A stretch of 64,000 nt of DNA from Blastomonas aquatica (GCF_014639875.1 NZ_BMGD01000002.1:434001-498000), one strand, 5' to 3'. Shown: positions 54,372 through 63,012, numbered from the stretch's first letter. Notes: generated from the letters alone by a model not told the origin. Made by a program: numbers and translations.

Positions 54372-55064
54372 ATGACACCCCATCGGAAGATCCTCGCCAT
54401 GCTGCCCCTGTTGGCCGCAGCCCTGCTTGCTGCCTGTCAGGCCGAGCCGGGGAAACGGGCCGAGGCAGGCGCAGACCCGCACCAAGGCATTGATCTGCCA
54501 CCGGGCCATCCGGCGATTGCCTTGCCCGGAGGCACAAGCGCGGCGACCAGCGCGTCAGCATCGGATCACCCGCCGGTTATCAGCCTTGATGGCGAAGGTC
54601 TGCGTCTGGTCGATCCCAAAAGCGGCGCAACCCGGCCGCTGTCGTTCGGTGTCGATCAGGCGCAGCTGAAACTGGTCGCCGAAAAGCTCAAGGGTCCTGC
54701 CAAGTCCGGTCGCAACGAGGAATGCGGCTCCGGGCCGTTGGCGTATCTGAGCTGGGACGACGGGCTGACGCTTTATTCGCTCGACGGTCTGTTTGCCGGC
54801 TGGGCGCTCAACGAGCGCAGCAGCGCAGCAGTCCCTCCAAAAACCGCTGCCAAGGGCGAGCCTCCGGCAAAGCTGACCACAATCAGCGGTGTCGGCATCG
54901 GCTCCACCCGCGCACAGCTGCTCGATTCTTATGATGCGAAGATCGAACAGACGACGTTGGGCACCGAATTCAATGCGGCGGGGCTTTCGGGAATCCTGGA
55001 CGGCACGGATGCCAAGGCCAAGGTTACCAACATGTGGTCCGGGGTGAACTGCGTTTTCCGTTGA
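54372..55064 (+). CDS. Lipoprotein of unknown function
   Basis: A 230-residue protein with a lipoprotein signal peptide (LPLLAAALLAACQAE, lipobox LLAAC). A short Pro/Ala linker leads to a domain with SLDGEGLRLVDPKSGATRPLSFG, CGSGPLAYLSWDDGLTLYSLDG and a closing ISGVGIGSTRAQLLDSYD, with two cysteines at the ends that may form a disulfide. I recognise no family. It sits between the bactofilin gene and a convergent XRE antitoxin gene, which begins in the base after its stop. Confidence 0.75.
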   Translation: MTPHRKILAMLPLLAAALLAACQAEPGKRAEAGADPHQGIDLPPGHPAIALPGGTSAATSASASDHPPVISLDGEGLRLVDPKSGATRPLSFGVDQAQLKLVAEKLKGPAKSGRNEECGSGPLAYLSWDDGLTLYSLDGLFAGWALNERSSAAVPPKTAAKGEPPAKLTTISGVGIGSTRAQLLDSYDAKIEQTTLGTEFNAAGLSGILDGTDAKAKVTNMWSGVNCVFR

Positions 55065-55355
55065 TCACTCCGCGTCAGCGATCGCTCTCGCCACCATTTC
55101 AGGCTGCGCCGCGATGACCTTGAGATAGGCGCGGACGGCAGGCGGCGGCATGTGCCGACCAATCTCGTATTGGCGGATGTTGGCGAGCGGTATGCCATAT
55201 GCGCGGGCAAACTCCTCCTGACTCATCCCGAGACGGTTGCGCAATAGGCGGATCCGGCGGCCCATCAGGCCCCGCTCCAGCCCTGCAACCGAGACGTCGA
55301 AATCCTCAGGATCATCCGGATCCTTAGGAATGGCGATCATAGTCTCTTTGTTCAC
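55065..55355 (-). CDS. XRE-family antitoxin of a BrnT locus
   Basis: A 96-residue protein with a helix-turn-helix of the XRE type at about residues 32-75 (GRRIRLLRNRLGMSQEEFARAYGIPLANIRQYEIG). It is placed downstream of brnT on the same strand, as antitoxins of this system are. The GTG at 55355 or ATG at 55340 may start it; both lie within the original, unshifted toxin frame. BrnT usually pairs with an RHH antitoxin (BrnA), but XRE partners also occur. It appears intact although its toxin is broken. Confidence 0.8.
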   Translation of the reverse strand: MNKETMIAIPKDPDDPEDFDVSVAGLERGLMGRRIRLLRNRLGMSQEEFARAYGIPLANIRQYEIGRHMPPPAVRAYLKVIAAQPEMVARAIADAE

Positions 55356-55595
55356 CTGTATTGCTCCTTCGCACCGATATCAGTCGGCAGATGTCACCCT
55401 GCCAGACATGGATGCCGTCCAGTGCCGGCCATCGACTTTGCCAGTCACCTTGAACCGGTCTTCTCCGTCAATGGGGCGCGATGAGCCAATGACGAGATGG
55501 CCAACCTCATCGAACACCCGTTTGTCAAACGAGAGCGATACACCGTGCTTGAACCGGTTGATCTCATCCTTCGTGCGATCGAATTCGATGTCCAT
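55324..55595 (-). pseudogene. brnT: BrnT-family toxin, broken by a one-base frameshift
   Basis: From the ATG at 55595 the frame reads MDIEFDRTKDEINRFKHGVSL, FDEVGHLVIGSSRP and DGEDRFKVTGKVDGRHWTA, the BrnT domain, then ends at 55380 with an unrelated tail. In the next frame from about 55413 the missing part follows without gap: IHVWQGDICRLISVRRSNTGE and QRDYDRHS up to a TAA at 55324. So a single base is lost near 55413. BrnT is a RelE-like RNase whose closing RLISVRRSN segment holds catalytic arginine; without it the protein should be inactive. A sequencing error remains possible. Confidence 0.8.
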
Positions 55596-55601
55596 CAAGC
55601 A

Positions 55602-55630
55602 GCCAACTATGTGTTTCACACATAGTTGGC
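55602..55630. promoter_or_regulatory. Perfect palindrome upstream of brnT
   Basis: GCCAACTATGTGT and its exact complement lie around a 3-base loop, six bases upstream of the brnT start. It is a likely operator for autoregulation by the antitoxin. It also lies within 35 bases of the divergent GNAT gene and might affect that gene. Confidence 0.65.
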
Positions 55631-55661
55631 AAGTTGATCATCATCCGTCTAGGACAGTCCC

Positions 55662-56258
55662 ATGATCTCGCAGTTCACCCCCATCGCCGCCGGGCAGCTG
55701 GCCACTATCGTCACGCATCTGGAGATGCGCGACCGGCCGCGCCCTCGGCCGATCAAGCCGGTGCCGCTGCGTCTGAAGCGCTGGCAGGCGCCGTCGGCGG
55801 AAAAGTACCGGATGCTCTATCGCCGGGTAGGAGAGCCGTGGCTGTGGTTTTCGCGGCTGGCGATGACCGAAGACGCGCTGGTCACGATCATTCACGATCC
55901 TGGTGTCGAGATATTCGCGGTGCTCGATCCGCAGGGCATCGAGGTCGGTCTGCTGGAGCTCGATTTTCGTCAGACAGGCGCCTGCGAGATCGCGTTCTTC
56001 GGCCTGATCCCGGCGTTGACCGGTGAGGGCTTTGGTAGCTGGTTGATGGCCCAGGCGCTGAGCATGGGCTGGCGCGCCGGAGTCGAGCGGCTTTGGGTGC
56101 ACACCTGCACGCTCGATGATCCTCGCGCGCTGGGCTTTTATATCGCCAAGGGGTTCGTGCCGACCGGGCGCGAGATCGAGGTGCTCGACGACCCGCGTCT
56201 GACCGGGCTTATTCCGCGCGCGGCCGCGCCGCATATTCCGGTGATTGAGCCTAGCTGA
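55662..56258 (+). CDS. GNAT-family N-acetyltransferase
   Basis: A 198-residue acetyl-CoA-dependent transferase. The central fold has PGVEIFAVLDPQGIEVGLLEL, GACEIAFFGLIPALTGEGFGSWLM as the CoA-binding loop (Q/RxxGxG-type), and VERLWVHTCTLDDPRALGFYIAKGF as the closing strand. Target unknown. Its last 8 bases overlap a convergent membrane-protein gene. Confidence 0.85.
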   Translation: MISQFTPIAAGQLATIVTHLEMRDRPRPRPIKPVPLRLKRWQAPSAEKYRMLYRRVGEPWLWFSRLAMTEDALVTIIHDPGVEIFAVLDPQGIEVGLLELDFRQTGACEIAFFGLIPALTGEGFGSWLMAQALSMGWRAGVERLWVHTCTLDDPRALGFYIAKGFVPTGREIEVLDDPRLTGLIPRAAAPHIPVIEPS

Positions 56259-57012
56259 AGGTCTCGGCGACATCCTCGGCGGCGGGGCCCGACAGCTGGC
56301 GGTAAAGCGCGGCATAGACGCACACCATCAACACGCTGAGGAACATGCTGATCACGGAATCGACCAACGTCGTGAGCGTGTCGGCAAGACCCCCATCGAC
56401 CGCAAGGCGGATCACCAGCCCGATCACGGTCACCGTGGTCAGATAAACGAAGAACGCCGTCACCGCGACGACCAGCACGAACAGCAGCACCCGCGCGCTG
56501 TTGCCCTTGGTCAAGGCCCAGGACCGGCGCATCGCAGCGGGGATGTTATAGGTGCGCTCGGCAACCATCGCCGGGCCTGCCACCAGCAGCTTCATGAAGA
56601 TGTAGATCCCTGGCAGCACGAAGGCGAGCGAGCCGAGAAACACCATCATGTTGCTCAATATGCCCAGTGCATAATAGGGTAGCAGGATCGAAACACCCTT
56701 GCGCATCGCCTCGCCCACCGAGGGATGGCGGGAATCAAGGATCAGTATCAGCATCACTACGCTGGCAAAGCCGTTGGCCAGGCCGACGAGGATGATCCAA
56801 AAGATATTGTCAGTGTAGAATTCGAGCATCAGCCGGTAGAGCGTCTCGATCTCCGCACCGGCGGGATTTTCGGGACGCGACACGAACAGCGCGAATGCGA
56901 GTCCCGGAAGCAGGATGAACACGCCTGCCACGCCGAGCAGCAGTTCGCGGTTGGCGCGAAACAGATGCATCACGTCGTTCCAGCAGGCGGAAAGATCAAG
57001 CTTGCGCGTCAT
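56251..57012 (-). CDS. YciC-like multi-pass membrane protein
   Basis: A 253-residue protein with about six hydrophobic segments. LVLLVGLANGFASVV-type helices, LPGIYIFMKLLVAGPAMVAE and RRSWALTKGNSARVLLFVLV resemble the YciC / glycerophosphodiester-phosphodiesterase-membrane-domain group (DUF975-like), which has no proven activity. It overlaps the GNAT gene convergently. Confidence 0.7.
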   Translation of the reverse strand: MTRKLDLSACWNDVMHLFRANRELLLGVAGVFILLPGLAFALFVSRPENPAGAEIETLYRLMLEFYTDNIFWIILVGLANGFASVVMLILILDSRHPSVGEAMRKGVSILLPYYALGILSNMMVFLGSLAFVLPGIYIFMKLLVAGPAMVAERTYNIPAAMRRSWALTKGNSARVLLFVLVVAVTAFFVYLTTVTVIGLVIRLAVDGGLADTLTTLVDSVISMFLSVLMVCVYAALYRQLSGPAAEDVAETFS

Positions 57013-57121
57013 GGCGGGATTGGCCTCACTGCCTAAAGCGATTAAAGCGCTGCGCTAAACGGCACAGGGTCGGCGCGCAAGGCATTTGCCGTGTCGCTGG
57101 CCCGGCAGAAGGCGACACGCG

Positions 57122-57862
57122 ATGGCAGCAACCGGGAAGATGGCACAGGCAGGGCACGGGGCAGGGCACGGGGCAGGGCACGGGGCAGAGCAAGGGGTAG
57201 CGCCCGAATGGCGGATCGAACCCGGCCTGCTGCCCTATCCGCAAGCTTTGGCCGCGATGGAAGACCGCAACCGCCAGATCGAGGCGGGTGAAGCGAGCGA
57301 ACTGCTCTGGCTGGTCGAACATCCGCCGTTGTATACTGCGGGCACCAGCGCCGACCCTGCCGAGCTACTGAGCCAGCAGTTCCCGGTCTATGATACCGGG
57401 CGCGGCGGGCGCTATACCTATCACGGTCCTGGTCAGCGGGTGGGCTATGTCCTGCTCGATCTGCGCCAGCGGGGCAGGGACGTGCGCTGCTTCGTCCATG
57501 CGCTGGAAGGCTGGGTGATCGCCGCGTTGGGCGACCTTGGAGTATCCGCGCGCCGCGCCGAAGGGCGGATCGGCATCTGGACCGACACCCTGAACGGGCA
57601 GGAAGCCAAGATCGGCGCGATTGGCGTTCGGGTGCGCAGATGGGTGACGATGCACGGCTTTGCGGTCAACGTGAACCCGGACCTCATGCACTTCGGTGGC
57701 ATCGTTCCGTGCGGGATCGCCGAGTATCCGGTGACGAGCCTGGCCGATCTGGGTATTGCGGCGACGATGGCGGATCTGGACGCGGCGCTTGCAAGCACGG
57801 CCCCGCGCTTTCTTGCGGCGCTGGGCGGGACGTGCCAAGGATCGCCGACGCAGGAGATATGA
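57122..57862 (+). CDS. lipB: Octanoyltransferase LipB
   Basis: A 246-residue enzyme that moves octanoyl from acyl carrier protein to lipoate-dependent enzymes. [21 protein letters not shown] holds the catalytic region, [17 protein letters not shown] the substrate Lys, and [17 protein letters not shown] the catalytic Cys. A glycine-histidine repeat, GHGA three times (12-base units at about 57152-57187), lies near the N-terminus and is not part of the family. The start at 57122 has AAGG nine bases upstream; 57140 is also possible. It is coupled to the following lipoprotein gene. Confidence 0.93.
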   Translation: MAATGKMAQAGHGAGHGAGHGAEQGVAPEWRIEPGLLPYPQALAAMEDRNRQIEAGEASELLWLVEHPPLYTAGTSADPAELLSQQFPVYDTGRGGRYTYHGPGQRVGYVLLDLRQRGRDVRCFVHALEGWVIAALGDLGVSARRAEGRIGIWTDTLNGQEAKIGAIGVRVRRWVTMHGFAVNVNPDLMHFGGIVPCGIAEYPVTSLADLGIAATMADLDAALASTAPRFLAALGGTCQGSPTQEI

Positions 57863-57864
57863 TG

Positions 57865-58191
57865 ATGACATTCAGGCCAATCATTCTGGGGGCATCGCTG
57901 GCAGCGGCAGCCCTGGCGCTGAGCGGCTGCGAGAAGAAGGCGGCTGACGGCGCCGCTGTTGCGCAGGGAAGCGCGCCTGAAGGGACGATCAGCGACGAGC
58001 TGCCTGATCTGCAACTGCTGCCCAATGACGCGCCGCTTGCCGATCCTGCCGATCAGCCCCCGGTGGCCGGAGCACCTGGCGATCCTGCCGCTGATGCGCC
58101 CGAGCGCGCGCTATCGAGCGATGCGCCACAAGCGGAGACAGCGACGCCCGAGCCTGCAGAACCCGCCGTCGAGGGTTCGATCGCGGAGTGA
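57865..58191 (+). CDS. Small lipoprotein with acidic disordered tail
   Basis: A 108-residue protein with a lipoprotein signal (LAAAALALSGCEKKA, lipobox ALSGC). The rest is rich in Ala, Pro, Asp and Glu, with no predicted fold. AGGAG lies eight bases before the third of three adjacent ATGs (57859, 57862, 57865). The gene begins inside or just after the lipB stop, so it is co-translated. No family recognised. Confidence 0.7.
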   Translation: MTFRPIILGASLAAAALALSGCEKKAADGAAVAQGSAPEGTISDELPDLQLLPNDAPLADPADQPPVAGAPGDPAADAPERALSSDAPQAETATPEPAEPAVEGSIAE

Positions 58192-58192
58192 T

Positions 58193-58219
58193 CGTTCTCT
58201 GGCGTTCGCCGGAAAACGG
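58193..58219. repeat. Single arm of the CCGGCGAAAGCCGGA repeat family
   Basis: Reads TTCTCTGGCGTTCGCCGGAAAACG, like one arm of the elements at 22818-22892 and 62789-62866. It sits between the lipoprotein gene and queC and probably remains from a larger element. Confidence 0.5.
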
Positions 58220-58224
58220 CAGAA

Positions 58225-58908
58225 CTAGGCCGCGTACACTGTCGGATCGACCAGCCCGGCATCGGCAAAGCCCGCCTTGCGCAGGCGGCAACTGTCGCAC
58301 AGGCCGCAAGCCTTGCCTTCGGGCGTGGGGTCATAGCATGACCAGCTCATTCCCGGATCGAGCCCCAGCCGCGCAGCCTCAGCAGCAATCTCGGCCTTGC
58401 CCAGGAATTGCAGCGGCGCGTGGATGGTAAACGGTTCGCCCTGGTCACCCGCCTTGGTGGCGAGGTCTGCCAGACGCTCGAACCCCTGGATGAATTCGGG
58501 GCGGCAATCGGGATAGCCCGAATAATCGAGCGCGTTGACCCCAATGAAGATATCGCGCGCGCCCAAGGCCTCGGCCCATCCCAGTGTCAGCGACAGGAAG
58601 ATGAGGTTGCGCGCGGGCACATAGGTCACCGGAATGTCGTCGCTGACCCCGGTCTTGGGCACGTCGATATCATCGGTCAGCGCCGATCCGCCGAACTGGC
58701 GCAGGTCGAGCGGCAGCACGATGTGCCGCACCGCACCGATATGTGCAGCGATCTGGCGTGCTGCTTCGATCTCGACCCGGTGGCGCTGGTTGTAATCGAT
58801 CGTCAGCGCGGCAACCGCAAAACCCTGCTCGATCGCGCGCGCGGCGGAGACCATGGAATCGAGCCCGCCAGAAAGCAGGACAACGGCAGTTTTTTGGGGC
58901 TGGGTCAT
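58225..58908 (-). CDS. queC: 7-cyano-7-deazaguanine synthase
   Basis: A 227-residue enzyme that forms preQ0 from 7-carboxy-7-deazaguanine with ATP and ammonia, in queuosine synthesis. The ATP-binding VVLLSGGLDSMVSAARA, the AALTIDYNQRHRVEIEA region and the zinc Cys cluster in SCYDPTPEGKACGLCDSCRLR are all present. The ATG at 58908 matches the family start. Genes queD and queE are not in the window. It is 196 bases from the DUF3617 gene upstream. Confidence 0.95.
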   Translation of the reverse strand: MTQPQKTAVVLLSGGLDSMVSAARAIEQGFAVAALTIDYNQRHRVEIEAARQIAAHIGAVRHIVLPLDLRQFGGSALTDDIDVPKTGVSDDIPVTYVPARNLIFLSLTLGWAEALGARDIFIGVNALDYSGYPDCRPEFIQGFERLADLATKAGDQGEPFTIHAPLQFLGKAEIAAEAARLGLDPGMSWSCYDPTPEGKACGLCDSCRLRKAGFADAGLVDPTVYAA

Positions 58909-59104
58909 GCGTCTTCGCATATGGCTCTGGCACGCAGCCCGCAAATCAAAAAATACGGCCAAAAAAATCGGGCCGCGCGGACAGGTCCGGCGGCCCAGTG
59001 AGGTCGTTAGACCTGAATGGAGGAAAGCGTACCGAGTCCGGCACCTGGAAACCATATATACGCTGTGGTTAAGAAACCGTGCACCCGCCAGAGCGCAGGC
59101 CGGG

Positions 59105-59521
59105 TCAGTTGCCGCAGGCGCCGGCGTAGCGGCCCTCCATCGCAAAGGCGAAGGGGGAGTTCTGGGCTATTCCCTGTGAATCGATCTGAATCAGCCCGCG
59201 GCCTTCATATTTGATCGTGGTGCGGCCCGATCCGCCGCCGGTGCAGCGATACGATACCGTGACTTCGTTGGGCTCGTCCGAAACGACGAAGCGGTTGCAC
59301 TGGGCGTCCTTGTGACCCAGCTGGAGCAGCTTGCGCGGGTCACGGATGCACAATTTGTCGGCGACATCGCTGCTGCCGCGTTCCTTCAGGTTCCACAGGC
59401 CCGGTTGCACCTTGCCCAGCATCGCAAGTTCGGGGCCCTGCGCGGGGACAGAGACCGACGCGAGGCCGATCGCCAGCGCGGGCACGGCAAACCATTTCAA
59501 ACGGGGATGAAAGATCGTCAT
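59105..59521 (-). CDS. DUF3617-like exported protein
   Basis: A 138-residue protein with a signal peptide (WFAVPALAIGLASVSVPAQG). The mature part has VQPGLWNLKERGSSDVADKLC, a Cys-containing CNRFVVSD and VSYRCTGGGSGRTTIKYEGRGLIQIDSQ, matching the DUF3617 family of unknown function, which has the xPGxWxL start and a string of beta strands. It reads in the same direction as queC, upstream of it. Confidence 0.8.
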   Translation of the reverse strand: MTIFHPRLKWFAVPALAIGLASVSVPAQGPELAMLGKVQPGLWNLKERGSSDVADKLCIRDPRKLLQLGHKDAQCNRFVVSDEPNEVTVSYRCTGGGSGRTTIKYEGRGLIQIDSQGIAQNSPFAFAMEGRYAGACGN

Positions 59522-59703
59522 CAGGCGTAACCTTATCGTTGGCTCCCACCGTTCGGCACGGCAGGAACAGTCATGAGTTTGCGACCCGATACAGGTTTCT
59601 TGCCCCAGGCAATGGTTTCGCCTTACAGGCGAATCATGGCCAAATCACCCTGTAATTATGGCGGGTTTGCGGCCCGATATTGGACAAATCCGCTTTCGAC
59701 CGC

Positions 59704-60600
59704 CTAGGCGGTGGCGGGCGGATCGATATGGAACGCGCGCGAGCAGAAGGCGCAATCGACCACGATCGTTCCGGTATCACCGACCATCTCGGCCTGTTCC
59801 TCGGGCGGAAAGCGACCGATCACATCGCGGATATGGTCGAGATTGCAGCGGCACCCCTTGACCAGCGGCACGCCGTCCTCGGCGCGAACCTCGTCTTCTT
59901 CATGGAACAGCCGCCACAGCAGGTCGCGCCCGTCGACCGTGGGGTCGAGCAGTTCCGAATGTGTCAGCGTACTCGAGAGGATCGAGACATGCTCCCACTC
60001 GGGATGGTCGAGCCGGACGTGCAGCCGCTCGCGGCCTTCCTCGCCCTCGGGCAGGTGCTGGACCAGATAGCCCGCGCTGCGGCATCCCGTCGCATCGCTT
60101 TCGATCGCGATGCGGATCATCGTGGGCACCTGTTCGGACTGGGTGAAATAGCTCTCGCACGCCTGCGACAGCGAATCACCGTCGAGCGGAACGATGCCCT
60201 GATAGCGGCCCTTGCCAAAGCTCTGGTCGAAGGTCATCGCGAGGTAACCCTTGCCGAACAGCGCGAACAGCGAGGGGTTGGCGCCCAGCCGGGCAAGCCG
60301 CTCGGCATCGAAGCGCACATGCCCGCGCAGCTCGCCGCCGCGATAATCGACCACCAGCAATTCGACGATGCCGCCTTCGGTCTGCGCCTGGATGGTGACC
60401 TGGCCGCCATCCTGCTTCATCAGCGATCCGATCAATGCCGCCAGCGTAATCGCCTCGGCCAGCACCAATTTGATGCAGGTGGGGTAATCATGCGCGGCAA
60501 GGATTTCGCGCAGCACGCTGTCGAGCCGTACGAAGCGGCCGCGCGCATCGCGGGCGGGCAGGGTGAAATGGACGAGGAGGGCTTCGACAGGTGAGGTCAT
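59704..60600 (-). CDS. hslO: Redox-regulated chaperone Hsp33
   Basis: A 298-residue chaperone activated by oxidation. The C-terminal zinc centre has its four cysteines in CRCNLDHIRDVIGRF and VVDCAFCSRAFHI; oxidation releases zinc and opens the chaperone site. The N-terminal domain has ALLVHFTLPARDARGRFVRL and AEAITLAALIGSLMKQDG. Complete. Confidence 0.94.
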   Translation of the reverse strand: MTSPVEALLVHFTLPARDARGRFVRLDSVLREILAAHDYPTCIKLVLAEAITLAALIGSLMKQDGGQVTIQAQTEGGIVELLVVDYRGGELRGHVRFDAERLARLGANPSLFALFGKGYLAMTFDQSFGKGRYQGIVPLDGDSLSQACESYFTQSEQVPTMIRIAIESDATGCRSAGYLVQHLPEGEEGRERLHVRLDHPEWEHVSILSSTLTHSELLDPTVDGRDLLWRLFHEEDEVRAEDGVPLVKGCRCNLDHIRDVIGRFPPEEQAEMVGDTGTIVVDCAFCSRAFHIDPPATA

Positions 60601-60663
60601 GGGCCGCTATATGGTGTGGCAAAGGGTGCGCGTCAAACCCGGCGGCACTGCTGGCCTATGGAA

Positions 60664-61932
60664 TCACACCTGCTGCGCCTTGGCGGCCTCGGTGGCCTCA
60701 CCGGGCTCGCCCAGTTCGCCCTCCATCGCCGCGACGCTGGTCGCCACCGCAAGGTCGCCGGTGACGTTGATCACCGTACGCCACATGTCGAGAATGCGAT
60801 CGAACGGCAGCAGGAAGCCGATGACGAGCGCGGTCTGATCGGGGGTGATGCCGATGACATCGAGCACCGCGGCCATCAGGAACAACGATGCCGAGGGAAC
60901 CGATGCCGTACCGATCGAGACCAGCACCGTGGTCAGCGCGATCGTGGCATAGTCACCGATGGTGAGCGGCACGCCAAAAATCTGCGCGGCAAACACCGCA
61001 ACCGCCGCGACATACAGCGCGGTACCATCCATGTTGATCGTTGCGCCCAGCGGAATCACCGAGGATGCGACCGCCGGGCGGATATGCAGGTCCTCCTCGG
61101 CGGCGGTGAGTGTCACGGGCAGGGTCGCTGCGCTCGAGCTGGTCGAAAATGCCAGCAACTGCGGCGCGCGTGCGGCAGCAAAAAAGGTCAAAGGCGAGCG
61201 GCTCGCGAAAAACCGGACCATCCCGCCATGGACCACGATCATGTGCGCAGCGCCGCCCAGATAGATCACCAGCACCAGCGAAAAAACCGAAACGAACGCC
61301 GAGACGCCCTCGCTCCCCATCACCGACGCGACCAGCGCAAACACGCCAATCGGTGCGACCTCCATCACGATATGCGTGACCTTGAGCATGGCTTCGGATC
61401 CGGCAGCGAACAGGCGGATGAGCGGTTTGGCCGTTTCGCCCGCCATCAGCAGCCCCGCGCCGAGCAACACGCCGAAGAAGATGATCGCGAGGATGTCGCC
61501 CGAGGCAAACGCCGCAAAGACATTCTCGGGCACGATCGCCATCAGGCGCTCGCCCAGCGGCACCGGCGCGGCCAGCGGTTCGGAATCAGCCGCAGCCTCG
61601 AGCGTCACGCCGCGCCCGGGCTGAAGGATCAGCGCGCCCGCCAGCCCGAACAGGATCGCGACGAATGTCGTCGCCATATAGAGGGCCATCGCTCTGAGTC
61701 CGATCGAGCCCAATTTGGCCGGCGCCGCCATCGACGCCACGCCCGAAACCAGGGTTACGAACACCAATGGCACGATCAGCATCCGGATCAGCCGGATGAA
61801 CAGATCGCCGATCCATTGCAGCTGCGCAGCGGCAGGGCCGATCAGCCAGCCGGTCAGCGCACCCAGCGCGAGCGCGCCCAGAATGCGTTGCCACAGGGGA
61901 ATGCCGAACCAGATCGATGCCAAGTTTTTCAT
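60664..61932 (-). CDS. Dicarboxylate/amino acid:cation symporter, second copy
   Basis: A 422-residue member of the GltP/DctA family. IWFGIPLWQRILGALALG opens it, as in the first copy at 4437-5672. The serine-rich loop (AFSTSSSAATLPVTL), TINMDGTALYVAAVAV and the helix-8 SVPSASLFLM follow. Its N-terminal and central parts share many residues with the first copy, but the sequences diverge elsewhere, so it is a paralogue and not a recent duplicate. The ATG at 61932 is chosen; one 12 codons upstream is possible. It is 63 bases from hslO on the same strand. Confidence 0.9.
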   Translation of the reverse strand: MKNLASIWFGIPLWQRILGALALGALTGWLIGPAAAQLQWIGDLFIRLIRMLIVPLVFVTLVSGVASMAAPAKLGSIGLRAMALYMATTFVAILFGLAGALILQPGRGVTLEAAADSEPLAAPVPLGERLMAIVPENVFAAFASGDILAIIFFGVLLGAGLLMAGETAKPLIRLFAAGSEAMLKVTHIVMEVAPIGVFALVASVMGSEGVSAFVSVFSLVLVIYLGGAAHMIVVHGGMVRFFASRSPLTFFAAARAPQLLAFSTSSSAATLPVTLTAAEEDLHIRPAVASSVIPLGATINMDGTALYVAAVAVFAAQIFGVPLTIGDYATIALTTVLVSIGTASVPSASLFLMAAVLDVIGITPDQTALVIGFLLPFDRILDMWRTVINVTGDLAVATSVAAMEGELGEPGEATEAAKAQQV

Positions 61933-62100
61933 AGGAACCATCAATACACGGACCGGCCGATGGTTCACCCCCTTCCGTAGAAATGGCGGCGGTTTGCCGC
62001 GCAGCGTTTATTCACCGGCTGCTTTTGTCAAAACTCTCGAACCTGCCGATCTACACGCGTACCAGGGAAGAATGGCGCGACAGCATTTTGGGAGGGCAAC

Positions 62101-62643
62101 GTGAAAAGCATCAACATCATCGCCGCTTTACTGGCGCTGGCATTAGGAGCCGGGCCTGCAATCGCCACGCAAGACGCTGCACCCGATCACGCCGCGACGA
62201 GCTTTGCCGATTTGAAGCAACTGGTCGGCGTCTGGCGGCAGGTTGACAAGCCGCAATCGCCCTTGCGGATCCGGTTTTCATTGACGGCGGGCGGAACAGT
62301 GCTGGTCGAGGAGTGGTTGCGGGGCGATCAGCCGCATTCGATGACGGTTTACCACCGCGATGGGCCGGACCTGCTGGCGACGCATTACTGTCCGCAGGGC
62401 AATCAGCCGCGGCTGATAGCGGCCTTGCCGGTCAAGGGGGATCCTCTCCGGTTCAGCCTCCGCGATGCAACCGACCTCGATACAGCGCAGGAATCCCATC
62501 TGGTCCAATTGGCCTTTGTCTTCGCCGGTCCAGATCGGATAACCCGTGCCGAAACCTATCGGCAGGGCGGCACGGATGAAGAATCTGAATTGCAGCTTGT
62601 CCGGGAACAGCCGAGCGACGGTGGGAAAGGCCGGCTGCGATGA
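62101..62643 (+). CDS. Exported DUF6265-like protein
   Basis: A 180-residue protein from a GTG start at 62101 with GGGAGG upstream. The signal peptide is NIIAALLALALGAGPAIA. The mature domain has SFADLKQLVGVWRQVDKPQS, GGTVLVEEWLRGDQPHSMT and VYHRDGPDLLATHYCPQGNQ, the beta-strand-rich pattern of the DUF6265 family, whose activity is unknown. Confidence 0.65.
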   Translation: MKSINIIAALLALALGAGPAIATQDAAPDHAATSFADLKQLVGVWRQVDKPQSPLRIRFSLTAGGTVLVEEWLRGDQPHSMTVYHRDGPDLLATHYCPQGNQPRLIAALPVKGDPLRFSLRDATDLDTAQESHLVQLAFVFAGPDRITRAETYRQGGTDEESELQLVREQPSDGGKGRLR

Positions 62644-62788
62644 TCAATCGCCGCGGCGTGTGCGTGCCGTTCTCCGGCGAACGAGGGTTGTTCCGATTCA
62701 ACGGCATCAGCGCACTGCGACGTCAGCCTGAACCTGTTGCAGGCCCGTTGTTGACGACCGCCCGTTAACGCAGCGGCGTGCGCATGCC

Positions 62789-62866
62789 GCGCTCCGGCGA
62801 AAGCCGGAGTCCATGGGTCGGGTTGCACTGCGGTCGCGCTGAGTTCCGGCTTTCGCCGGAAAACGG
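62789..62866. repeat. Palindromic repeat, second copy of the CCGGCGAAAGCCGGA family
   Basis: Arms CTCCGGCGAAAGCCGGAG near 62792 and TTCCGGCTTTCGCCGGAAAAC near 62844 flank a middle of about 35 bases that differs from the copy at 22818-22892. The arms are the same and the distance is the same. Confidence 0.8.
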
Positions 62867-62950
62867 TAGCGCGTGTTGGCAACCCTTGGCGCGAGGCCTT
62901 CGACAGGCTCAGGCTGAGGGGGAAGTGTCCGGACTGCCGCGAAAGAAGAA

Positions 62951-62995
62951 AAAAGCTGCCGATCTGCAAGCGACCCCATTGCAGACATTCGGTTG
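62951..62995. repeat. Sphingomonad-type palindrome flanking the next gene (left copy)
   Basis: On the minus strand reads CCGAATGTCTGCAATGGGGT, then CGCTTGCAGATCGGC, an imperfect palindrome. The same core (AATGTC-GC, GACCCAT, GC-GAC) is present at 63725-63758 on the other side of the gene. Confidence 0.55.
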
Positions 62996-63012
62996 CGTCG
63001 CGATAAGTGCTC

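Larger units (their letters stand above)
62644..63012. repeat. Repeat-filled gap before the terminal accessory genes
   Basis: This 369-base gap has no gene. It holds a part copy of the CCGGCGAAAGCCGGA family near 62666-62680, a full copy at 62789-62866, then CTTCGACAGGCTCAGGCTGAG near 62898, and an imperfect palindrome at about 62951-62995 listed separately. The two CCGGCGAA arms at 62650 and 62770 sit behind matching GCGGCGTG-type sequence. Confidence 0.7.

Noticed and set aside
58225-58908. queC as sign of a 7-deazaguanine DNA-modification island
   Set aside because: Neighbours are ordinary chromosomal genes and no dpd-type gene is present; normal queuosine synthesis explains it.
58909-59104. 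Possible preQ1 riboswitch upstream of queC
   Set aside because: No pseudoknot-like A-rich tail or conserved aptamer sequence was seen, and such switches are rare in this class.
60616-61980. 454-codon plus-strand frame across the second symporter
   Set aside because: It is rich in Arg, His and Gln, as antisense frames of membrane proteins are, and it ignores the clear transporter on the other strand.
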